DNA of 40,871 nucleotides from DATBIS01 sp036556805 (GTDB taxonomy: Bacteria > Actinomycetota > UBA4738 > HRBIN12), in assembly GCA_036556805.1 (NCBI GenBank), contig DATBIS010000062.1, forward strand, positions 1-40,871. Direction: 5' to 3'. Of the stretch, positions 31,331 to 39,691 are shown piece after piece. The first letter of the stretch is position 1; every line of letters starts with the position of its first letter. The position numbers were made by a program, and so were the translations under genes. The notes under the pieces are model-generated. The model saw only the letters and a list, made by a program, of their open reading frames with translations. It was not told where the DNA came from and ran no database searches.

Positions 31331-32386
31331 GTGGCCGGCCGCCACGGTCGCAAGCCCCCGGTTCCGTTCGGGGCGCTGATGGCCGCGCTCGTCGCCGTGG
31401 CGGTGGCCGTCGCCGTCGCGAACCGCGGTGGCGATGCGACCTCGGCGGTGGGCTCGCCCTCCTCGCCGGCCGGTCTGACGCCACCGGCGTCGCCGACGCG
31501 CGCGCCGAAGACGACCTCGGCCGCACCCGAACCGCGAGACAGGATCGTCATCCACGCGGCCGGCGACGTGAGCCTGGACCCGGGCTACATCTCCACGTAC
31601 GCGGCGCATGGCTACGGCTACGCGTGGAGCGGCCTCGGTGGGCTGTTCCGGAGCGACGACCTCACGGTCGTGAACGTCGAATGCCCGGTGTCGGATCTCG
31701 GGGCACAGCTCGACAAGCAGTTCTCGTTCCACGGCGATCCCGGTGCGCTCGACGAGATGCGGAAGGCCGGCGTGGACGTCGGGTCGCTCGCGAACAACCA
31801 CGCGTACGACCGCGGTCCGGACGCGCTCGTCGACAGCGTGCGGAACCTGCGCCGGGCCGGGATCGCGCCCGTGGGCGCCGGCCGCGACGCCGAGGAAGCC
31901 CTGTCGCCGGCGATCTTCGAGCTGCAGGGCTGGCGGATCGCCGTGCTCGGCTTCGACGAGGTGACCGACCCCGACGACCAGGTCGCGGGCCCGGACAAGC
32001 CGGGCACGGCGGCGGGGCACGACTTCCCGCAGATGGTGCGCGCGGTGCGCGCGGCGGCCGCCGATGCGGACCTCGTGATCGTGATGATCCACTGGGGCGT
32101 GGAGCTCGACACCCAGCCCCGCGAGTACCAGGTGGAGGAGGGGCACCGCCTGATCGACGCCGGCGCGGACATGATCTTCGGGGGCCATGCCCACCGTCTC
32201 CAGCCGATCTCGACCTACCGGGGCCGGCCGATCTTCTGGAGCCTGGGGAACTTCGTGTGGCCCAACTTCTCCGTCGAGGGATCCACGACCGGCGTGGCGC
32301 AGGTCACGGTGACGGCCCGCGGAAGGTTCGTCGCGAAGCTCCTGCCGGCCACCATCGTCGCGCCCGGGCACCCGGTCCTCCGATGA
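31331..32386 (+). CDS. CapA-like metallophosphatase-fold protein (PGA-capsule family)
   Basis: GTG 31331 is preceded by GGCGGAGG (31316-31323). The 351-residue protein has a membrane anchor near 12-30, a Ser/Pro/Thr linker, and from about residue 65 the CapA fold with HAAGDVSLD, VVNVECPVSD, SLANNHAYDRG, IHWGVELDTQP and FGGHAHRLQPI. These supply the metal-binding and His residues of the calcineurin-like family. CapA belongs to poly-gamma-glutamate synthesis, but no capB or capC is here and the family is broad, so an anchored extracytoplasmic hydrolase of unknown substrate is the safe call. It lies between ribF and rpsO, which are often adjacent. Confidence 0.88.
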   Translation: MAGRHGRKPPVPFGALMAALVAVAVAVAVANRGGDATSAVGSPSSPAGLTPPASPTRAPKTTSAAPEPRDRIVIHAAGDVSLDPGYISTYAAHGYGYAWSGLGGLFRSDDLTVVNVECPVSDLGAQLDKQFSFHGDPGALDEMRKAGVDVGSLANNHAYDRGPDALVDSVRNLRRAGIAPVGAGRDAEEALSPAIFELQGWRIAVLGFDEVTDPDDQVAGPDKPGTAAGHDFPQMVRAVRAAAADADLVIVMIHWGVELDTQPREYQVEEGHRLIDAGADMIFGGHAHRLQPISTYRGRPIFWSLGNFVWPNFSVEGSTTGVAQVTVTARGRFVAKLLPATIVAPGHPVLR

Positions 32387-32394
32387 GCCTCTGG

Positions 32395-32400
32395 TACGCT
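32395..32400 (+). promoter_or_regulatory. -10 box before rpsO
   Basis: TACGCT ends 11 bases before the rpsO ATG. Transcription would start about 4 bases before the start codon, too short a leader for a Shine-Dalgarno. Confidence 0.4.
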
Positions 32401-32411
32401 TTCCGCTGGTT

Positions 32412-32681
32412 ATGGCGTTGACGAAGGAAGACAAGAGCCAGGTCATCGCGGAGCACGCGCGCAAGGAGCACGACACCGGCTCCGCCGACGTCCAGATCGC
32501 GGTCCTCACGAAGCGGATCGCCGACCTTACCGAGCACCTCAAGACGCACTCGTCGGACCATCACTCCCGGCGCGGCCTGCTGCAGATGGTCGGCCGTCGT
32601 CGGAGGCTGCTCGACTACCTGAGGCGCGAGGACATCGAGCGCTATCGTGCGCTGATCGCGAAGCTGGGCCTGCGCCGATGA
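32412..32681 (+). CDS. rpsO: 30S ribosomal protein S15
   Basis: S15 is a primary binder of the 16S rRNA central domain and forms a bridge to 23S rRNA. The 89-residue protein has the typical start MALTKEDKSQVIAEHARKEHDTGSADVQIA and the rRNA-binding LKTHSSDHHSRRGLLQMVGRR block, ending in YRALIAKLGLRR. Length is standard. pnp follows after 221 bases, as in many bacteria. Confidence 0.97.
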   Translation: MALTKEDKSQVIAEHARKEHDTGSADVQIAVLTKRIADLTEHLKTHSSDHHSRRGLLQMVGRRRRLLDYLRREDIERYRALIAKLGLRR

Positions 32682-32902
32682 GCGAGCGGAGGGCGCCCGC
32701 CGGACCCTCTTGCAGAAGGAAGTGATGCGAACCGCCTGATCCGCACCCCAGAGGGCGGAGACCCGCGGTCGGTTCTCAGTCGCGGACCCCCGGCAGCGAC
32801 CCATCGGTCGTTCGGAGGCCCACCACTGACAACCGGCCGGCCCGCCCTCCCGTTCGCGCGAGCGCCCGATGCGCCGCGCCCGTTCCCAAGGAGGACCGGA
32901 CC
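32682..32902 (+). other. rpsO-pnp intergenic region
   Basis: This 221-base gap holds no ORF that I believe. CCGCG (32763-32767) and CGCGG (32781-32785) can form a small stem, and several GC-rich stems are possible around it. In other bacteria this interval carries the RNase III site for pnp autoregulation, but I cannot see a long double-stranded arm here. A strong Shine-Dalgarno, AAGGAGG at 32888-32894, precedes pnp. Confidence 0.3.
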
Positions 32903-35218
32903 ATGGTTACCACCCTTTCCCGACCGTTCGGGAGCAAGACGTTCACGTTCGAGAGCGGCAAGCTCGCCGCGCAGGCCGGCGGCGCCGCCGTCGTCACGCT
33001 GGGCGAGACGCAGGTGCTCGCGACCTGCACCACCTCGAACCCCCGCGAGGGGATCGACTTCTTCCCCCTCACGATCGACGTCGAGGAGCGCATGTATGCG
33101 GCCGGGAAGATCCCCGGCAGCTTCTTCCGCCGCGAGGGGAGGCCTTCGGAGACCGCGATTCTCACCGCTCGGTTGATCGACCGCCCGCTCCGCCCGACGT
33201 TTCGCGAGGGCTACCGCGACGAGGTGCAGGTCATCGTGACCGTGCTCTCGGTCGACATGGCGAACCCCTACGACATTCCCTCGATGAACGCCGCGTCGCT
33301 CGCGACGTGCCTCGCGGGACTGCCCTTCGACGGCCCGGTGGCCGCGGTGCGGCTCGGCCTCGTCGCCGGGCAGTGGGTCGTGAACCCGACGTTCCAAGAG
33401 ATCGAGGAGGCGACCTTCGACGTCGTCGTCGCCGGCCGCCGCAACGACCAGGGCGCGATCGACATCCTGATGATCGAGGGCGAGGCGCCCGACGAGACCT
33501 GGCGACTGCTGCAGGCCGGCAACGGGATCGCCCCCACCGAGGAGGTCGTCGCCGACGGGCTCGAGGAGGCCAAGCGCGCGATCGGCGAGTTGATCGACCT
33601 CCAGCTCGAGTTCCTCGGACAGGTCGGCGTGAAGCCGATGGACTTCGAGCCCACGCCGCTCTACGGCGACGACGTCTGGGAGGTGCTCTGGACGTTCCGC
33701 GACCGGCTGGAGGCGGCGATCGTGCCCGACCGTGAGGAGCGCGACGAGGCGTTCGCGGCTCTCAAGGACGACGCGAAGCTCGCGGTCGCCCAGAAGCTCG
33801 GCGACGACGAGGCCGCCGCCCGCGCCGACGAATTCGGCCCGGCGTGGAAGTCGTTGCAGAAGAAGGTCATGCGCTCGCGCGTGATCGAGAAGGGCGTCCG
33901 GTTGGACGGCCGCGGGCCCACCGACATCCGGCCGCTCTCGGCGGAGGTCGGTCTCGTGCCGCGCGCACACGGCTCGGCGCTCTTCCAGCGGGGCGACACC
34001 CAGGTCCTGAACGTCACCACGCTCGGGATGTTGCGGATGACGCAGATGATCGACACGCTCGACCTCGAGGAGACCAAGCGGTACATGCATCACTACAACT
34101 TCCCGCCGTTCTCCACGGGTGAGACCGGGCGGGTGGGATCGCCGCGTCGACGGGAGATCGGGCACGGCGCGCTCGCCGAGCGTGCACTCGTGCCGGTCGT
34201 CCCGCCGGAGGACGAGTTCCCCTACGCGCTCCGGCTGGTGTCCGACGTCCTGTCCTCGAACGGGTCGACGTCGATGGCGAGCGTGTGCGGCTCGACGCTC
34301 TCGCTGATGGACGCCGGCGTCCCGATCAAGGCGCCGGTCGCCGGCATCGCGATGGGCATGATCGCGGAGGAGGGCAGGTTCGTGACCCTCACCGACATCC
34401 TCGGAGCGGAGGACGCCCTCGGCGACATGGACTTCAAGGTCGCCGGCACGCGCGAGTTCGTGACGGCGATCCAGCTCGACATGAAGGTGACCGGGCTTCC
34501 CGGCGAGGTGCTCGCCGGCGCCCTCACGCAGGCCCGCGACGCGCGGTTCAAGATCCTCGACGTCATGGAGGCGGCGATCCCGGCTCCGCGCGAAGAGGTG
34601 AACGCGAAGGCGCCACGGATCATCACGATCCAGATCCCCGTCGACAAGATCGGCGAGGTGATCGGGCCCAAGGGCAAGCGGATCAACGAGATCATCGCGG
34701 TCACGGGTGCCGACATCGACATCCAGGACGACGGCACGGTGTTCATCGGATCCCGCGAGGGTTCCGGCGCCGACGAGGCGGCGCGGATGATCGACGAGAT
34801 CGCGAACCCGCGGCCGGTGCTCGTTGGCGAGACCTACGAGGGCACGGTCGTGAAGACGACCACGTTCGGCGCATTCGTGAACCTCGTGCCGGGCCGAGAC
34901 GGGCTCGTGCACATCTCGAAGCTCGGTCGTGGCAAACGCCTGCAGAGCGTCGAGGAGGCGGTGAAGGAAGGCGACCACCTCGCCGTGCGCGTGGAGGACA
35001 TCGACCCGCAGGGCAAGATCAGCCTGCGACCGATCGGCCCCGAGTGGGATGTTCCCGAGGGCACCGAGGAGTCGACCGGCGGCGGTGATCGGCGGCCACG
35101 CGGCGACGGCCAGGGTCGCCGCGAGGGTGGCGGCGGCAACCGAGGGGACCGGCCGCGGGGTCGTCGCTTCCGCGACCAGCGCTCCGGCGATCGTTCCGGC
35201 GGCACCCGCTCCGAGTAG
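32903..35218 (+). CDS. pnp: Polyribonucleotide nucleotidyltransferase (PNPase)
   Basis: PNPase degrades RNA 3' to 5' with phosphate and is trimeric. The 771-residue protein has two RNase PH domains (GETQVLATCTTSNPR and PLRPTFREGYRDEVQ in the first; RAHGSALFQRGDTQVLN and SNGSTSMASVCGSTLSLMD in the second) and a helical region between. A KH domain (about 570-630, KIGEVIGPKGKRINEI) and an S1 domain (about 640-712, GETYEGTVVKTTTFGAFVN) follow. Residues from about 713 form an Arg/Gly/Asp-rich disordered tail that may bind RNA or partners. The start follows AAGGAGG. Confidence 0.97.
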   Translation: MVTTLSRPFGSKTFTFESGKLAAQAGGAAVVTLGETQVLATCTTSNPREGIDFFPLTIDVEERMYAAGKIPGSFFRREGRPSETAILTARLIDRPLRPTFREGYRDEVQVIVTVLSVDMANPYDIPSMNAASLATCLAGLPFDGPVAAVRLGLVAGQWVVNPTFQEIEEATFDVVVAGRRNDQGAIDILMIEGEAPDETWRLLQAGNGIAPTEEVVADGLEEAKRAIGELIDLQLEFLGQVGVKPMDFEPTPLYGDDVWEVLWTFRDRLEAAIVPDREERDEAFAALKDDAKLAVAQKLGDDEAAARADEFGPAWKSLQKKVMRSRVIEKGVRLDGRGPTDIRPLSAEVGLVPRAHGSALFQRGDTQVLNVTTLGMLRMTQMIDTLDLEETKRYMHHYNFPPFSTGETGRVGSPRRREIGHGALAERALVPVVPPEDEFPYALRLVSDVLSSNGSTSMASVCGSTLSLMDAGVPIKAPVAGIAMGMIAEEGRFVTLTDILGAEDALGDMDFKVAGTREFVTAIQLDMKVTGLPGEVLAGALTQARDARFKILDVMEAAIPAPREEVNAKAPRIITIQIPVDKIGEVIGPKGKRINEIIAVTGADIDIQDDGTVFIGSREGSGADEAARMIDEIANPRPVLVGETYEGTVVKTTTFGAFVNLVPGRDGLVHISKLGRGKRLQSVEEAVKEGDHLAVRVEDIDPQGKISLRPIGPEWDVPEGTEESTGGGDRRPRGDGQGRREGGGGNRGDRPRGRRFRDQRSGDRSGGTRSE

Positions 35219-35226
35219 TCACCGCC

Positions 35227-36501
35227 GTGCCGATCGATCGCACGGAGTTCAGCTCCGGGCTGCGGGTCGTGACCGAGCGGATGCCCTCCGCTCGGTCCGT
35301 CTCGCTCGGATTCTGGGTGCTCGCCGGGTCGCGCGACGAGGCCCCGGCGATCAGCGGCTCGAGTCACTTCCTCGAGCACTTGCTGTTCAAGGGCACCGCG
35401 ACGCGAAGCGCACGCGACATCGCCGAGGCGTTCGACGCGGTGGGCGGCGACGTGAACGCGTTCACCGCGAAGGAGTACACGTGCTACTACGCGCGCGTGC
35501 TCGACCGCGACCTCCCGATGGCGGTCGATCATCTCTGCGACATGCTGCAGCACTCGGTGATCCGGGCGACCGACCTGGACGCCGAGCGGCAGGTGATCCT
35601 CGAGGAGATCCACATGCACGAGGACTCGCCCGAGGACCTCGTGTACGACCTGTTCACGCAGACGCTGTGGCCCGACCATCCGCTGGGGCGACCGATCCTC
35701 GGCACGAAGGAGACGATCGCCGAGGCCGGCCGGGCCTCGGTGCGTCGCTTCTACAAGCGGCACTACGTGCCGGGCAACCTCGTGATCGCCGCCGCCGGCG
35801 GGGTCCGCCACGACGACCTGCTGGACCTGCTGTCCTCACACATGGACACCGGGAAGCCGCGTGACGGGAGCCAGGCGTCGTCGTGGAACGTGCGAGCCGG
35901 CGGTACGGCGCCCGGGCCCAGCGGCAAGAGCATCGTGAAGCGAAAGAAGACCGAGCAGGCCAACATCCTGCTCGGCACGAACGGCCTCGCGAGGACCGAC
36001 GCGGACCGCTTCGCGTTCCTCATCGTGAACACCGCACTGGGCGGCGGCATGTCGTCGCGGCTGTTCCAGGAGATCCGGGAGAAGCGCGGCCTCGCGTACT
36101 CGGTGTACAGCTACCACTCGCAATACACCGAGGCCGGCGTGTTCAGCGCGTACGCGGGGAGCACTCCCGCGCGCGCGAAGGACGTGATCGGGCTGCTCCG
36201 CCGCGAGCTCGACGACGTCGCCGGCGGCGGCCTCACGCCGGAGGAGTTCGAACGCGCGAAGGGTCATGTGAAGGGTTCCCTCGTGCTGTCCCTCGAGGAC
36301 CCCGGCAGCCGGATGTCGCGGATCGGCAAGTCCGAGATCGCGCACGGCGAGATCCTCACGGTGGACCAGTCGCTCCGCCGCATCGACGCCGTGACCTTGG
36401 AGGATGCCCGCCGCGTCGCGAAGCGGGTACTGTCGCAACCGATGACGCTCACCGTGCTCGGCCCGTTCGCGGCGCGCGATCTCAAGGAGGCGATCGCGTG
36501 A
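35227..36501 (+). CDS. M16 family zinc peptidase (processing-peptidase type)
   Basis: The 424-residue protein has the inverted zinc motif HFLEH (H47, E50, H51), with E127 as the third ligand in VILEEIHMHED. It also has VNAFTAKEYTCYYA and the C-terminal GGGMSSRLFQEIREKRGLAYSVYSY block of the second domain. These enzymes degrade unfolded or signal-like peptides; the substrate is unknown. Position after pnp is widely conserved in Gram-positive bacteria. GTG lies 8 bases after pnp. The stop overlaps dapB by GTGA. Confidence 0.95.
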   Translation: MPIDRTEFSSGLRVVTERMPSARSVSLGFWVLAGSRDEAPAISGSSHFLEHLLFKGTATRSARDIAEAFDAVGGDVNAFTAKEYTCYYARVLDRDLPMAVDHLCDMLQHSVIRATDLDAERQVILEEIHMHEDSPEDLVYDLFTQTLWPDHPLGRPILGTKETIAEAGRASVRRFYKRHYVPGNLVIAAAGGVRHDDLLDLLSSHMDTGKPRDGSQASSWNVRAGGTAPGPSGKSIVKRKKTEQANILLGTNGLARTDADRFAFLIVNTALGGGMSSRLFQEIREKRGLAYSVYSYHSQYTEAGVFSAYAGSTPARAKDVIGLLRRELDDVAGGGLTPEEFERAKGHVKGSLVLSLEDPGSRMSRIGKSEIAHGEILTVDQSLRRIDAVTLEDARRVAKRVLSQPMTLTVLGPFAARDLKEAIA

Positions 36502-37304
36502 TCCGCGTCGGCGTCGTCGGCGCATGCGGCCGCATGGGCCAGATGGTGTGTCGCGCGGTCGCCGAGCAATCCGACATGGCGCTCGTGGCCGCGATCGACC
36601 GCTCGCGCGTGGGGGAGCCGATCGGGAAGCTGATCGGGCATCCGAAGATCGACGTGCTGGTGTTCGACGAGCTCGACGCGCTGATGGACGCGAACGTCGA
36701 GGTCGCGGTCGACTTCACGCACCCCGACGTCGTGCGCGAGGACATCCGCTGGGCGATCGACCACGCCGTGCACATCGTGGTGGGCACGACCGGGCTCTCC
36801 CCGGAGGAGCTCGACGACGTGGCGAAGCAGCTCGAGGCCGAGAACTTCGAGTCGAACGTGATCGTCGCGCCGAACTTCGCGATCGGGGCGGTGCTGATGC
36901 AGCGCTTCGCGGCACTCGCCTCGACCTACCTCCCGGCCGTCGAGGTGATCGAGCTGCATCACGACGGCAAGGCGGACGCGCCCTCCGGGACGGCGCTCGC
37001 GACCGCCCATCGGATCGCCGCCGAGCGCGCCGTCGAGCCCGTGGCGGGCTCGACGGAGTCGGTCGAAGGCGTCCGCGGCGGCGAGGTCGAAGGGGTCCGC
37101 GTGCACAGCGTGCGACTGCCGGGGCTCGTCGCACACCAGGAGGTCATTCTCGGCGGCGTGGGCCAGACGCTCACGATCCGCCACGACTCGATGGATCGCT
37201 CCTCGTTCATGCCGGGCGTGCTGCTCGCGGTCCGCGCGGTCTCCACACGACCCGGGCTCACGGTGGGCCTCGAGCCACTGCTCGATCTGTCCGACGTGCG
37301 GTAG
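36498..37304 (+). CDS. dapB: 4-hydroxy-tetrahydrodipicolinate reductase
   Basis: DapB makes tetrahydrodipicolinate with NAD(P)H in the lysine and meso-diaminopimelate pathway. The 268-residue protein has the nucleotide-binding VGVVGACGRMGQMV, VGTTGLSPEEL and the catalytic VIELHHDGKADAPSGTALATA with the paired His and Lys. A GTG with AAGGAGG (36484-36490) overlaps the M16 gene stop. A dapA homologue is not in the window; the lysE-type exporter nearby may be unrelated. Confidence 0.96.
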   Translation: MIRVGVVGACGRMGQMVCRAVAEQSDMALVAAIDRSRVGEPIGKLIGHPKIDVLVFDELDALMDANVEVAVDFTHPDVVREDIRWAIDHAVHIVVGTTGLSPEELDDVAKQLEAENFESNVIVAPNFAIGAVLMQRFAALASTYLPAVEVIELHHDGKADAPSGTALATAHRIAAERAVEPVAGSTESVEGVRGGEVEGVRVHSVRLPGLVAHQEVILGGVGQTLTIRHDSMDRSSFMPGVLLAVRAVSTRPGLTVGLEPLLDLSDVR

Positions 37305-37320
37305 GCGCCGCTCCGCCGGG

Positions 37321-37326
37321 TAGTCT
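37321..37326 (+). promoter_or_regulatory. -10 box for the Eis-like gene
   Basis: TAGTCT ends 8 bases before ATG 37335. No Shine-Dalgarno is present. Confidence 0.55.
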
Positions 37327-37334
37327 CTTCGATC

Positions 37335-38555
37335 ATGGACGTCGAGATTCGCACGGTCGCGCCCGAGGAGTTCGAGGCCTATTACCGCGCGCTCGAGGCG
37401 GCGTTCAGCGGCGTCATGCGGCCGGACGAGCTCGAGAGCGAACGCACGGTCACCGAGTTCGACCGGTGTTTCGTGGCGGTCGAGGACGGCCGGTTCGTGG
37501 GCGGCTCGACGGCCGCGTCGATGCGCATCAGGGTGCCGGGCGGCGTGGACGTCCCGATGGGCGGCATCGTGGGTGTGGGCGTGGTGCCCACGCACCGACG
37601 GCGCGGGATCAGCACGGCGATGATGCGGCGCCAGCTCGACGACGTGCGCGACCGCGGCGAGGCGATCGCGGCGCTCCACGCCTCGGAAGGCGGCATCTAC
37701 GGCCGGTACGGGTTCGGGCTCGCGACCTTCAACGCGTCGACGGAGATCGAGACCGACCGCTCTTCGTTCGTGCGCGGTGTGCGGAACTCGGGCCGGATGC
37801 GGCTGCTCGCTCGCGAGGACGCCCTTGCACCGTTCCGGACCGTGTACGACCGCGCGCGCGTGCAACGTCCGGGAGGCCTCGAGCTCGACGACACGTGGTT
37901 CGACTGGGTGTTCTTCGTCGGGAAGCGCGACGAGGACGAACCGCCGTTCTTCGCGCTGCACGAGTCCGACGAGGGGGAGCCGGACGGCTTCGTGGTGTAC
38001 ACGGTGAAACACGAGTGGCCGCTGTCCGTTCCGAAGCTGCAGCTCGAGGTGCGGATCCTCATGGCGACGACGCCCCAGGCGTACGCGGACACGTGGCGGT
38101 TCGTGCTCGACGTCGACCTCGTGCATGCCGTGAAGGCCTGGGGCCGGCCGGTCGATGAGCCGCTCCTGTTGCTGCTGCAGGAGCCCCGACGGCTCGGGCT
38201 GCGGGTCGAGGACGGCATGTGGATCAGGCTCGTCGACGTCCCGTCGGCGTTGTCCGCGCGTGGGTATCGCGCCGACGGCCGCGTGGTGTTCGAGGTGCGC
38301 GACATCTTCTGTCCGTGGAACGAGGGCCGGTACGAGCTCACGGTCGAGGCGGGCAAGGTCGCATGCACGGCGACCGAACGGCCGGCCGACATCACTTGCA
38401 GCGTCAACGATCTCGGAGCGACGTACCTCGGCGGGTCGACGTTCGGCCAGCTCGCTCGCGCGGGCCTCGTGATCGAGGAGCGCTCGGGAAGCCTCGCCGA
38501 GGCCGACGCGATCTTCGCGAGCGACGCGGCGCCGTGGTCGGCCGTGCACTTCTGA
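37335..38555 (+). CDS. Eis-like GNAT N-acetyltransferase
   Basis: This 406-residue protein has the three-part Eis layout: an N-terminal GNAT domain with the acetyl-CoA loop VGVVPTHRRRGISTAMM (81-97) and LHASEGGIYGRYGFG (114-128, with Tyr122 in the place of the catalytic Tyr), a second GNAT-like domain, and an SCP2-like C-terminal domain. It ends in WSAVHF; in Eis the terminal Phe carboxylate is catalytic, and a terminal Phe is present here. Eis enzymes acetylate aminoglycosides at several amines and also protein lysines. The natural substrate cannot be told. Confidence 0.9.
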   Translation: MDVEIRTVAPEEFEAYYRALEAAFSGVMRPDELESERTVTEFDRCFVAVEDGRFVGGSTAASMRIRVPGGVDVPMGGIVGVGVVPTHRRRGISTAMMRRQLDDVRDRGEAIAALHASEGGIYGRYGFGLATFNASTEIETDRSSFVRGVRNSGRMRLLAREDALAPFRTVYDRARVQRPGGLELDDTWFDWVFFVGKRDEDEPPFFALHESDEGEPDGFVVYTVKHEWPLSVPKLQLEVRILMATTPQAYADTWRFVLDVDLVHAVKAWGRPVDEPLLLLLQEPRRLGLRVEDGMWIRLVDVPSALSARGYRADGRVVFEVRDIFCPWNEGRYELTVEAGKVACTATERPADITCSVNDLGATYLGGSTFGQLARAGLVIEERSGSLAEADAIFASDAAPWSAVHF

Positions 38556-38566
38556 GATCGCTCAGA
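38551..38566. repeat. Perfect inverted repeat spanning two convergent stops
   Basis: TCTGAG, ATCG, CTCAGA: a 6-bp stem with a 4-base loop that contains the TGA of the Eis-like gene and, on the other strand, the TGA of lysE. No T-run follows on either side, so it would be a weak bidirectional terminator at best. Confidence 0.5.
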
Positions 38567-39182
38567 CGAGCCCCTGCACGACGAACCACAGGCCGATCCC
38601 CATGAGGCCGGCGGCGAGCGCGATCCGCAACCACGTGAGGCCTCGCTCGCCGAGAAGGGTGCGCCCGCCGCTCCCCAGCAGCGTGAACCAGAGGTCGCTC
38701 GTGGACACCCCGACGGCCATCGCCAGGCCGGCCCCGATCGCCGCGACGCGACCGCCTTCGGCGCTCGCGTCCGCCACGACCGCCGAGGCGGTCGTGGCGA
38801 AGAACACCCACGCCCCCGGCGAGACCACCACCGACATGACCCCTTTCCCGGTGGGGCCGAGCCCTCGCCAGCCGGACGATCGCTCCGCGTCCGCCGGCCC
38901 GCGCAGGCTCCGGATCTCCACGGCGCCGAGGTAGACGAGGAACGCACCGCCGACCACGCGGAGCACGCGGAGCACGTGCTCGCTCGGCTGCAGCGACGAG
39001 AAGCCGAGCGCGAGCACCACCATGACGAGCAACAGGGTCCCGTTCGCCCCCAGCATGACCCGCAGCCCGCCGGTGAGACCCTCCCGGGCCGTCTCCGAAA
39101 GGATCAGGAGCTGCACCGGCCCCGGCGCCGCGCCGAGCGCGAAGCCGAGCCCGAAGGCCGTTGTCACGTGCTCCCAGGTCAC
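38562..39182 (-). CDS. LysE/RhtB-type amino acid exporter family protein
   Basis: The 206-residue membrane protein starts at the GTG overlapping the phosphatase stop (GTGA). It has about six helices and the family motif GFALGAAPGPVQLLILSETAREG near the N-terminus, then VVSPGAWVFFATTASAV in the middle. LysE-type carriers export lysine, arginine, homoserine or related compounds; the substrate is open. A longer frame to 39257 would run into the upstream gene and lacks conservation. Confidence 0.88.
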   Translation of the reverse strand: MTWEHVTTAFGLGFALGAAPGPVQLLILSETAREGLTGGLRVMLGANGTLLLVMVVLALGFSSLQPSEHVLRVLRVVGGAFLVYLGAVEIRSLRGPADAERSSGWRGLGPTGKGVMSVVVSPGAWVFFATTASAVVADASAEGGRVAAIGAGLAMAVGVSTSDLWFTLLGSGGRTLLGERGLTWLRIALAAGLMGIGLWFVVQGLV

Positions 39183-39646
39183 CCCGGCGCCCCGAGGCGA
39201 AGCTCGCCGACCGTGATCGCGCCGTCGTCCTGCTGGGTCAGCAGGACCCCCTCGCACTCACCGAGTGGCTCGATCTCGCGTCCGGTGAGCCCGAACACGG
39301 CGTGCTCGACGATCGGCGTGTGCGAGAAGGCGATCGCCCGCCCGCCGTTCGGCACGCGTTCGAGAAGCGACCGCAGTGAGGCCGCGAGTCCGTCGGGGGC
39401 GCCGCCGGTCTCGTCGCGACCCGCGAGCGCGGGAACGACCTCGTGGTCGGGCAGCCCGTGCCCGGCGCCGCGCAGGAACCACGCCGCCGTCTCGGCGGCC
39501 CGCTGGGCCGGGGAGACGAACACGACCGCGTAGCGGAACTCGCCGGACGCCTCGCCGAGCGTGCGAGCCTGCGCACGGCCCTTCGCCGAGAGCTTGTCCT
39601 CCTCGGGATCGCGCGCCGCATGCCGGCGCAGCTCCAGGTACCTCAC
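39179..39646 (-). CDS. SixA-type histidine phosphatase
   Basis: The 155-residue protein belongs to the RHG histidine phosphatase family. H9 in ELRRHAARDPEEDKLSAKGRAQA is the expected phospho-acceptor, FVSPAQRAAETA holds the second Arg, and FSHTPIVEHAVFG carries the late His. The short form is like E. coli SixA, which removes phosphate from phosphohistidine proteins. GTG 39646 is chosen because the motif begins 8 residues later; GGAGG lies about 11 bases upstream. It is coupled to the LysE-type gene and divergent from the lipoprotein gene. Confidence 0.85.
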   Translation of the reverse strand: MRYLELRRHAARDPEEDKLSAKGRAQARTLGEASGEFRYAVVFVSPAQRAAETAAWFLRGAGHGLPDHEVVPALAGRDETGGAPDGLAASLRSLLERVPNGGRAIAFSHTPIVEHAVFGLTGREIEPLGECEGVLLTQQDDGAITVGELRLGAPG

Positions 39647-39676
39647 CGCCGTCCCGCCCTCCGGATCGAGTTCGCG

Positions 39677-39682
39677 TATGAT
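39677..39682 (+). promoter_or_regulatory. -10 box for the lipoprotein gene
   Basis: TATGAT ends 9 bases before GTG 39692. Confidence 0.5.
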
Positions 39683-39691
39683 GCCGCATCC

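Noticed and set aside
32678..32725. A 15-codon frame starting in the rpsO stop
   Set aside because: No ribosome site or conserved feature; such short frames arise by chance.
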